From Candidatus Pollutiaquabacter sp. (GTDB lineage: Bacteria; Bacteroidota; Bacteroidia; AKYH767-A; 2013-40CM-41-45), in contig CAINVI010000085.1 in assembly GCA_903854075.1 (NCBI GenBank), forward strand, positions 1 through 23,223: a DNA stretch of 23,223 bases, written 5' to 3'. Position 1 is the stretch's first letter, and each line of letters starts with the position of its first letter. A program made the translations under genes and the position numbers. The notes below the pieces were generated by a model. That model saw nothing but the letters and a program-made list of their open reading frames with translations, was not told the DNA's origin and did not search any database. This document shows, one piece after another, positions 6,742 through 13,304 of the stretch.

Positions 6742-7557
6742 TCACTGATTCAAAAACTTCGCAATCTTTTCGAAGTAAATATTTTTATCAGTTGCAAAAT
6801 TCTCCGCGTTACTTGGACTGGCAGCAACTGTATACGTGCTGGTGGCGAATTTCATTTGCTTGACATCGTTACTGTTAATCATTTCGTCTTTCGGAGAAAC
6901 AATCAGCAGAATCCCTTTGATGTGCGGTGTCGGTTTTTCGAACGCATAGATCGGCTCAAAGTTCTTGTCGTAGCCAAAAGGAATGATGACTTCCTTGCCT
7001 TGCTTTTCCTTGATCTTCTTTTTCATGATTTCAAGTCCGTTCCAGGGACCGTCCGCAATGATGTAGCGCGTTTCTTTTCGATTGGCGCCGACACCGAGCG
7101 AGATACCGGCACCGATATTTAGACCGTACAGATCAAATTTGGTGATGGCGCGCGATTTGCGCAGGTAATCCAACATACCATTAAGGTCGCTCAGGAACTG
7201 CGGATAAATATAAGTTTCCAGATCGATAGTAAAGTCGCTGCTGGCACCATATCCACGATAGTCGTACATGGCGACGTTCCAGCCCGCCGAGAGAAACTGG
7301 CCAACGATTTCAATGTTGTCTGCCATGTTTCCATCGCCACTGCCACTGATGACCATCCAATTGGTTGTTTTCTTCGAGGTCTCAAAAAACCAGGCATTCA
7401 ATGTAGCGCCGTCTTTTGTTGGCACTTTCTCTTCCTTGTATACCATCCCGTATTTTTCCGGTTTGATCTTGTATTCGCGGGAAGGATTCAGCGCGACAAC
7501 GGTGATGCTGGAAAACAAGGCTGCCAGCATGAGCAGCGCAACAACATGCTTTTTCAT
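6742..7557 (-). CDS. Exported alpha/beta-hydrolase-fold protein with degenerate catalytic triad
   Basis: This 271-residue protein has an N-terminal signal peptide (MKKHVVALLMLAALFSSITV, cleavage after about residue 23), so it is probably periplasmic. The alpha/beta hydrolase fold is visible in WMVISGSGDGNMADN (65-81, oxyanion strand), the AMYDYRGYGASSDF segment (96-109), and LYGLNIGAGIS (143-153) at the nucleophile elbow. The elbow G-x-S-x-G reads GLNIG: Asn147 replaces the Ser. An acid is available (D224 in SPKDEM). No His follows it, and the only histidines are H4 and H212. The protein is therefore probably not a serine hydrolase and may bind a ligand or act by another mechanism. It stands alone on the minus strand, convergent with the NifU gene. 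Confidence 0.83.
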   Translation of the reverse strand: MKKHVVALLMLAALFSSITVVALNPSREYKIKPEKYGMVYKEEKVPTKDGATLNAWFFETSKKTTNWMVISGSGDGNMADNIEIVGQFLSAGWNVAMYDYRGYGASSDFTIDLETYIYPQFLSDLNGMLDYLRKSRAITKFDLYGLNIGAGISLGVGANRKETRYIIADGPWNGLEIMKKKIKEKQGKEVIIPFGYDKNFEPIYAFEKPTPHIKGILLIVSPKDEMINSNDVKQMKFATSTYTVAASPSNAENFATDKNIYFEKIAKFLNQ

Positions 7558-7700
7558 AATACTAGAAGTTAACGGAATAAATTTCAGGAATTAATCGCAC
7601 TGAATTCTGAAGCGCCGGTGAAATCTATCAACAGATGGCTAAAAACGCAGCGAGGAGGTTATGCATTTTTCGCAGTCCGTATGCTCCTTCCTGCTGACGG

Positions 7701-9983
7701 TTAACGCGTGATGACCAATCGGTTTCGAACCGTTTCCGATCCGTTGCTGCGTACCAGTAGCATGTAGCAACCGGCGGGTAACGTATGCACATCCACGGAA
7801 TGAAGTCCTTCCGATACAGCTTGTTGCAGGACTGTTTTTCCGGTCATATCCACTACTTCAATAAACAGTTCCGAGGAGGATTTCATCCAGACAACCTCTG
7901 ACGCAGGATTCGGAAAGAACAAATAGTCTGCGTTGGTGCCGGCAACTGTTATTCCGACGGTAATATTGCTATTTCCAGGACTGGAAGGATTTTGAACAAC
8001 CATTGGACGTAGGCCATCAGGCAGGCATCCAATAGATTCATTCGGAGCCATGCTGCCGAAGTTTACACTGTCGAGGATTCGGTAGGTGTCTCCGTTGTAA
8101 TAGGAAACATAAATGTTCTCACCAAACGCGCTACTCAATTTAAAGCTCATGTGCAACGGCCCCTGGCTTTTGTCTTCGTCCGCCCACAGCAGTAAAAAGC
8201 CGTTAGCGGAAATGGTGGTGTCCGGCATTTTCCATTTTCCGGGATTGTCGATAGAGTCGGATAAGCAGATGTGATCAAGGTATTGGTCGTTGGAGGAAGG
8301 ATTGTAAAGTTCAATCCAATCCTCGTATTCACCGGCTTCATCGGCAATGGAAGTTATATTGTTGGCCATCCATTCGTTGATAGCCAGTTGAGGAACGTCT
8401 TTAATCACTACCGATAGCCAACCGCTACGCGGCTCGCGCCCTGTTCTTCCCGTACCGTCGGTATGTTGGATATAATAATACAAGGTGTCACCGGAAGCTA
8501 CGCCGGCAAATCCGCCATAGTAACCATCGCCAGCCGAATTATCTTTCAGAGTACCGTTGTCCAGCATAGGCGTGGTGCGAATATTACCATTGTTCCAACG
8601 ATAAGTGAGCAGGATATTACTAAGCGGAGCATCGTCCTCAATCCAAGAGCGAATAAAAATAGAATCGCCCGATACCGGGAATCGTGGGATGTGCCTGGTT
8701 TCGCTGAAGAGCGGTGGGATACCTGGGTTTTGTAATTGAGAAATAGTGGTGGACTGTCTCGTTCCGATGAATGATTTTATTCCTTCCGATACATGACCGC
8801 CCCAAGCCTGATCAAAACTGTTGTAAAAATCAGTGTAAGAGAAACCGTAATCCAGGGAATGGTAAGTATCATTCACGACAAAGGGTGCAATTTGTGTGCG
8901 CAGTGAATCAAGCCGGTTAACGGAGAGAACAGTATTCCCCATCCGTTGTACCAATTGATTCATGAAAAATGTGAATCGATTTCGATATTCGTTTTGAAGC
9001 ATGACTTTACTAATCAGCGGTAAATTGCCCGTTCCTTGCCAGTTGTAAATGTCACGCGATGACCAACTGATATTGAACCAATCAACACCAAAGGTATTGT
9101 CGGTATCGTAGGGGATGAATTCGAATTTTCCGGTCTCGGTATTTTTATACAAGAAGTAATTGTTCTTATTAAAGCCGTATCCGTCCCAGTGACCGGTCGC
9201 GATATCGACGGCATAAGCGCGAAGAAATGCATTGAGATTAAGTAATTTCTCAAGAGAATCCTTGAACTGCGCGGTAGTATTGTTGTTCAGCTGATCGATG
9301 AAGTGCGACAAGTCCGAATAATCATCTTCCGCAAGATTGGTTTGTAATTCGTAGACCCGTCGACCGCTTCCTAATTTATAGTCATCCGGATTTTGACTGA
9401 TGTAGACGAGGTCGGCCGGGTACGTACACTTGTACAGGTTGCCTCCGTTATTGTCAAACCTGGATTCCACAAAATTTTCATCGATATGTTCAATATTCAC
9501 ATAGAGGCCGTAATAAATTCCGTTGATATATACTTCATAATGATTGGCGCGCGGACCTGGAACATTCATGGCGGCGAGTGTTTCCCAGTATAATTTAGAT
9601 CGGCAAATAGCTGGATCGTTGTGCTCGCCATTAAGATTTAGCTTTTCCAGCTTCTTATACTTTCGACCAGGTGTGAAGGAATTGAACGAAATTTTAAAGG
9701 ACTTTTTTGCAGAGAACAGCGAGGTGTTGCCCCGTAATGATACCGCTACTTGAACCATCGTGTCCGTGGTAAACCGATCACTGATATATACAGTCGCCGG
9801 ATATTCATGATCACGAATGTTGTTATACATGTCCGACACGGAGTCCGGCTCCATGATAATATCGATCCGGTGCACCACAGTGTCAGTATATACCTGGCTG
9901 TCAGAATTTCGCAAAAGATATGGCTGTGCTTGCGTCAGCATGGCAGCGAAAAGAAGGGTCAGTGTTAGGAGGGAAATTTTCAT
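7701..9983 (-). CDS. Secreted CotH kinase-family protein with lamin-tail domain and T9SS sorting signal
   Basis: This 760-residue exported protein starts with a clear signal peptide (residues 1-19, cleaved after TQA). Residues about 35-400 form a CotH-type kinase-like domain. Markers are SLRGNTS and KKSFKISFN, NGIYYGLYVNIEHID, GHWDGYGFNKNNYFLY, and IPYDTDNTFG, whose acidic cluster is the metal-binding site in this family. Residues 430-530 are a beta-sandwich linker. A lamin tail domain follows (LAINEWMANN near 537 to about 655, with EDWIELYN). The C-terminal 75 residues (FFPNPAS, then MTGKTVLQQ, LPAGCYMLLVR) are a T9SS type-A-like sorting domain, so the protein should be exported and attached or released at the surface. 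CotH of Bacillus is a protein kinase for spore-coat proteins; the substrate here is unknown. A promoter-like element lies just upstream. Confidence 0.92.
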   Translation of the reverse strand: MKISLLTLTLLFAAMLTQAQPYLLRNSDSQVYTDTVVHRIDIIMEPDSVSDMYNNIRDHEYPATVYISDRFTTDTMVQVAVSLRGNTSLFSAKKSFKISFNSFTPGRKYKKLEKLNLNGEHNDPAICRSKLYWETLAAMNVPGPRANHYEVYINGIYYGLYVNIEHIDENFVESRFDNNGGNLYKCTYPADLVYISQNPDDYKLGSGRRVYELQTNLAEDDYSDLSHFIDQLNNNTTAQFKDSLEKLLNLNAFLRAYAVDIATGHWDGYGFNKNNYFLYKNTETGKFEFIPYDTDNTFGVDWFNISWSSRDIYNWQGTGNLPLISKVMLQNEYRNRFTFFMNQLVQRMGNTVLSVNRLDSLRTQIAPFVVNDTYHSLDYGFSYTDFYNSFDQAWGGHVSEGIKSFIGTRQSTTISQLQNPGIPPLFSETRHIPRFPVSGDSIFIRSWIEDDAPLSNILLTYRWNNGNIRTTPMLDNGTLKDNSAGDGYYGGFAGVASGDTLYYYIQHTDGTGRTGREPRSGWLSVVIKDVPQLAINEWMANNITSIADEAGEYEDWIELYNPSSNDQYLDHICLSDSIDNPGKWKMPDTTISANGFLLLWADEDKSQGPLHMSFKLSSAFGENIYVSYYNGDTYRILDSVNFGSMAPNESIGCLPDGLRPMVVQNPSSPGNSNITVGITVAGTNADYLFFPNPASEVVWMKSSSELFIEVVDMTGKTVLQQAVSEGLHSVDVHTLPAGCYMLLVRSNGSETVRNRLVITR

Positions 9984-9991
9984 GGTTAGTC

Positions 9992-10024
9992 CGAAGTTAC
10001 GAAACGATTTTGGTTAATTCGCAA
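9992..10024 (-). promoter_or_regulatory. Possible promoter of the CotH-family gene
   Basis: On the minus strand a TTG (10022-10024) is followed after 22 bases by TAACTTCG (9992-9999), one mismatch from TAnnTTTG. The box ends eight bases before the ATG at 9983, giving a very short leader. The assignment rests only on motif and position. Confidence 0.35.
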
Positions 10025-10079
10025 CTAGCGAGCGCTTACGGAGTACTTTGCCGGAAATCCTATCCTGACCCTCGTGGTA
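10023..10079. repeat. Intergenic element resembling the one at 20774-20830
   Basis: The segment shares an ordered set of words with 20774-20830: a GAG/CGAG-rich start, CCGG-x-AATCC, CC, then GACCCT-x-x-T-x-GT. Both lie 70-130 bases upstream of a plus-strand gene. This looks like a diverged dispersed repeat rather than coding sequence. Alignment was by eye only. Confidence 0.35.
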
Positions 10080-10149
10080 CAGTTTAAATTTTACTTATTT
10101 TCGACACCTTGACTTCCTCTGGCGCCTCTAACTAATTTGATTGCTAGCA

Positions 10150-12180
10150 ATGATTAAGAAAAAAACACCAACTCATACCTGGCTGCGTTACCTAATAGCC
10201 GCTTTCGCCTTCTTTTTGTATGTCAATACAGCCGGATATGAATATACCATGGACGATGACATTTTTTTTCTTAAACATTCCTCAGTACGAAAAGGAATTT
10301 CCGGATTTGGTGAAATCTGGTCTTACGGAAGCATGGAGAAATTCGACAATACACAAGGAGTTCAAGCATACCGACCTGTCTTGTTGGTGATGTTCGCGTT
10401 GGAAAAGGAGCTATTCGGATTCAATCCTGTCGTATCACATCTTATCAATGTATTGCTTTATGTATTCATCGGATTAGTAGTATTCCGTGTTCTAAAAACA
10501 CTCTTTCGGGAAATGCATCCGTATGTAGCTGCATTAATTACACTTTGTTTTCTGGCACATCCGTTGCATACGGAAGTAGTGGCGAGTGTAAAAAGCCGGG
10601 ATGAATTGCTCGCCGGATTATTTGGATTAATGACGTGGTTCAGGATTCTACGGTACGAGGAATTGCGGCAACGTAAAGACTTATGGATGGGGGCAGTTTA
10701 TTTTGCCATAGCTTCCTTTTCCAAGGAAAGTGCTATGGCGTGGGTCGCCATTTTTCCGCTCAGCCTGATAATGTTTCGACAGTCCACTATCTTGCAAGCT
10801 TTGCGCATGACACTTCCGTTTTTTGCTATCAGCGCATTGTATTTAGTAGTGCGGCTACTCTTGATTGGTACAGCAACTAATTATTTCGGAATTCCGGTTC
10901 TTACTAATATTCTTACCGGAACAAACAGTGTAGGCGAATGGTGGGCTACCAAATTGGAAATTCTGTGGGTCTACCTCCGTTTACTGGCGCTGCCGTGGCC
11001 ATTATCTTGGGATTATTCGTTTAATCAGGTTCCGGTTGTCGATTTCACCTCGCCGATTCCGTGGATTTCTTTGATAATGCACGCTGCCTTAATGATCGTT
11101 GCCGTTATTGGGTTTCGTCGTCACGCTGTTTTTTCATTTGCTATTCTCTTCTTCCTGGTGATGATGTCGCCGGTGAATAATTTCTTTATCGAAAACACCA
11201 CCACGCTCGGTGAGCGATTAATGTTTATTCCTTCACTGGGATTTTGTATTGCCATCGTTTTTATTTTCGCGCGCCTCTTTAAGGTAAAGTTGTCGACTTC
11301 AGCAGTAGCGCCGGATCGTAATTTCATTTATGCCAGTTTAACACTCGTGGTGCTGTTTTCCGGAATGACGATTGTTCGTTCTGCTGATTGGAAAAACAAT
11401 TTAACCTTGTTCCAGTCGGGAGTAGATGCTTGTCCGAACTCCAGCCGTACGCAATACAGTCTGGCTTCGGAGTGTTTCACACAGATGAATAAAACTTCCG
11501 ATCCCGTAAAACGCCAGGAGTTTTCTGAAAGGGCAAAGGTTCATTTTGAAAAGAGTATTGAAATTCTTCCGGGAAACTTTCAGGCGCGTTATAATTACGG
11601 ATTGTACAATGCCGCCATCGGCGACACGGCCAAGGCGATCGAATGCTATGAAATGGTTATCCGACTCGATTCGACGTATTTCACAGCAATGAATAATCTG
11701 GGAGTGATCTATGGAGCACGTCTTGATTTTGCGAATGCCTTTCGCTGTTATCGGATGGCGTATGCCTTGAATCCTTCTTCCATTACCGCCGGAAATCTGG
11801 CTAATCTGTATTTTAATCAGGGAATATTTTACGGGTTGAATAATAAGACGGATTCTTCCATGATCAGTTACCGTAACAGCGTCTCTTATGATCCCAAAAA
11901 CGTCATGTCGTATAATAACCTGGCGGTAATTTTTGCCAATCGTGCTGAATACGACAGCTGCTTATATTACCTGAAGCAAGGTTATACATTTGATACTGCG
12001 AACCTCATGATTCTGGAAAATATCGCGGCGATCAGTTACTTGAATAAGCAATATGATCAGGCCATTGATTTCGCCGGCAAAGCATTGGCCTTGAATCCTC
12101 AGCTTCCCAAGAGCAGGACCACCATGGTCAACGCATATACCGCCAAGGGCGATAAAGCAGCTGCTGATAAATACAGATAA
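10150..12180 (+). CDS. TMTC-like membrane glycosyltransferase (GT-C) with C-terminal TPR repeats
   Basis: This 676-residue multispanning membrane protein has a C-terminal tetratricopeptide (TPR) domain. The N-terminal part has the GT-C layout. A first helix (about 12-30) is followed by the acidic loop EYTMDDDIF (DDD at 35-37), then YRPVLLVMF, AHPLHTEVVASVKSRDELL (136-154) and ASFSKESAMAW (188-198). These match the order of motifs in eukaryotic TMTC O-mannosyltransferases and their bacterial relatives. Several more helices run to about residue 405. From about 415 to 676 there are roughly six TPR units, with sequences such as ARYNYGLYNAAIGDTAKAIECYE. The donor is probably a lipid-linked sugar, and the acceptor is unknown. 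A TTG at 10141 is an alternative start. It stands as a single gene followed by a weak terminator. Confidence 0.85.
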   Translation: MIKKKTPTHTWLRYLIAAFAFFLYVNTAGYEYTMDDDIFFLKHSSVRKGISGFGEIWSYGSMEKFDNTQGVQAYRPVLLVMFALEKELFGFNPVVSHLINVLLYVFIGLVVFRVLKTLFREMHPYVAALITLCFLAHPLHTEVVASVKSRDELLAGLFGLMTWFRILRYEELRQRKDLWMGAVYFAIASFSKESAMAWVAIFPLSLIMFRQSTILQALRMTLPFFAISALYLVVRLLLIGTATNYFGIPVLTNILTGTNSVGEWWATKLEILWVYLRLLALPWPLSWDYSFNQVPVVDFTSPIPWISLIMHAALMIVAVIGFRRHAVFSFAILFFLVMMSPVNNFFIENTTTLGERLMFIPSLGFCIAIVFIFARLFKVKLSTSAVAPDRNFIYASLTLVVLFSGMTIVRSADWKNNLTLFQSGVDACPNSSRTQYSLASECFTQMNKTSDPVKRQEFSERAKVHFEKSIEILPGNFQARYNYGLYNAAIGDTAKAIECYEMVIRLDSTYFTAMNNLGVIYGARLDFANAFRCYRMAYALNPSSITAGNLANLYFNQGIFYGLNNKTDSSMISYRNSVSYDPKNVMSYNNLAVIFANRAEYDSCLYYLKQGYTFDTANLMILENIAAISYLNKQYDQAIDFAGKALALNPQLPKSRTTMVNAYTAKGDKAAADKYR

Positions 12181-12249
12181 TTTGTCCGTTACAGAGCGGT
12201 AAAGGACCTGCAGCGGATTTCTAGTGTTGGAGCCGGCATGAAACTTTTA

Positions 12250-12274
12250 AAAACAGGCCAAAAAAGCCTTTTTT
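12250..12274 (+). terminator. Weak intrinsic terminator after the TMTC-like gene
   Basis: A short AGGC/GCCT stem with a seven-base A-rich loop (12255-12269) is followed by five T residues. Flanking A and T runs can extend the stem after one mismatch. The small GC stem makes it a modest candidate. Confidence 0.4.
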
Positions 12275-12298
12275 AGCATATTAAAGACCGATATTTAA

Positions 12299-12328
12299 TT
12301 TGAAGTTAATCTAACAATCGTAATTTTG
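12299..12328 (+). promoter_or_regulatory. Bacteroidota-type promoter of the lipoprotein gene
   Basis: TTTG (12299-12302) and TAATTTTG (12321-12328) match the -33 TTTG and -7 TAnnTTTG boxes exactly, with an 18-base spacer. The start codon lies 17 bases after the -7 box, giving a leader of about 10 bases. This is the best complete promoter in the window. Confidence 0.7.
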
Positions 12329-12345
12329 TGCGGTAATCAATAGCT

Positions 12346-13197
12346 ATGAAAAAGACGGCCTTATTATCCCTTACTTTATTGGTGTTCACCTTCGCTGCAT
12401 GTACCTCTTCCGGTCCTTCCGAAGAGCAGGCGTTGAATGATAGTTTGACTTCCATGCCGGATACGCTCTCCGGCGAGAAAAAAGAAATGGTGGAATTCAA
12501 ATTGTTCTACACCATTGCAAACCTGCCATCTCCGGTGGAGTTGATCAGTGATATTCGTAAAATCGAAGTGCCGTTCAACAGTGAATTGATGAACGCAACC
12601 GATAACGAGGTGAAATATAATTCGGCGTTCAAGAAGTCCGTCAACTTTGGAATTTATGGTGTCGACTTGGCCTACAGTGCCTTCTACGGTCAAAATCAGG
12701 ACCTCATCAGTGCTTACCTCACTACTAAAAAAATGGCAGAGCGCATGAGCATCGTAGAGACGTTCGAAACCTATACCGCCGATTTTGAGAAAAATCAATC
12801 CAACAGCGATTCGTTGGTGAAGATGATGGATAACGCATATACTGAGATCGACAGTTACTTGCGCAAGAACAATCGTTCTATGTCAGCGTCGCAAACACTG
12901 GCGGGAGCTGTTATTGAAGCAGAATATCTTTGTGTGGAACTGATGAAGAAAGAGACGCAAAACGATAAAAACCGATTGGTCTTTGAAAAGATCTATAACC
13001 AGAAGTTGTATCTCGACAATCTCATTTCCTTGTTCACAGAGTTGAAAGAGGATAAGGATTGCGCCATGTTCCTCAACGAACTGAAAGTGCAGCGTGCCTT
13101 TTTCGACGGGATTCCAACTCCTGCAGACCTGACACCGGAAAATATGGCCAAATTATCGGCTGCGGTGACACGTACACGTAATAGTTTGATCAACTAA
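12346..13197 (+). CDS. Predicted lipoprotein of unknown function
   Basis: This 283-residue predicted lipoprotein begins MKKTALLSLTLLVFTFAACTSS: a basic n-region, a hydrophobic core and the lipobox TFAAC give a lipidated Cys19. A Ser/Glu/Asp-rich linker (about 20-48) leads to a mostly alpha-helical domain, with charged helices and no Cys-rich or catalytic motif that I recognise. Segments such as KYNSAFKKSVNFGIYGVDLAYSAFYGQ and NLISLFTELKEDKD look like amphipathic helices. I believe similar proteins occur as hypothetical genes in Bacteroidota, but I assign no function. It is a single-gene transcription unit, bounded by a full promoter (12299-12328) and a strong terminator (13213-13242). The small leader and promoter position fix the start. 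Confidence 0.87.
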   Translation: MKKTALLSLTLLVFTFAACTSSGPSEEQALNDSLTSMPDTLSGEKKEMVEFKLFYTIANLPSPVELISDIRKIEVPFNSELMNATDNEVKYNSAFKKSVNFGIYGVDLAYSAFYGQNQDLISAYLTTKKMAERMSIVETFETYTADFEKNQSNSDSLVKMMDNAYTEIDSYLRKNNRSMSASQTLAGAVIEAEYLCVELMKKETQNDKNRLVFEKIYNQKLYLDNLISLFTELKEDKDCAMFLNELKVQRAFFDGIPTPADLTPENMAKLSAAVTRTRNSLIN

Positions 13198-13212
13198 TTC
13201 AAGATACTCTTG

Positions 13213-13242
13213 AAAACCCCGGAATTTCCGGGGTTTTTTTTT
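13213..13242 (+). terminator. Strong intrinsic terminator after the lipoprotein gene
   Basis: A perfect stem CCCCGGA / TCCGGGG with loop ATT is flanked by AAAA on the left and a run of T on the right (about nine). It begins 16 bases after the stop codon. The flanking A run could let it act in both directions. Confidence 0.88.
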
Positions 13243-13304
13243 GAGGATATGCGGACAGGCGGAGCAGATTCGTTACTTTTAAAGGTTCGTGCTACACAAG
13301 GAAA

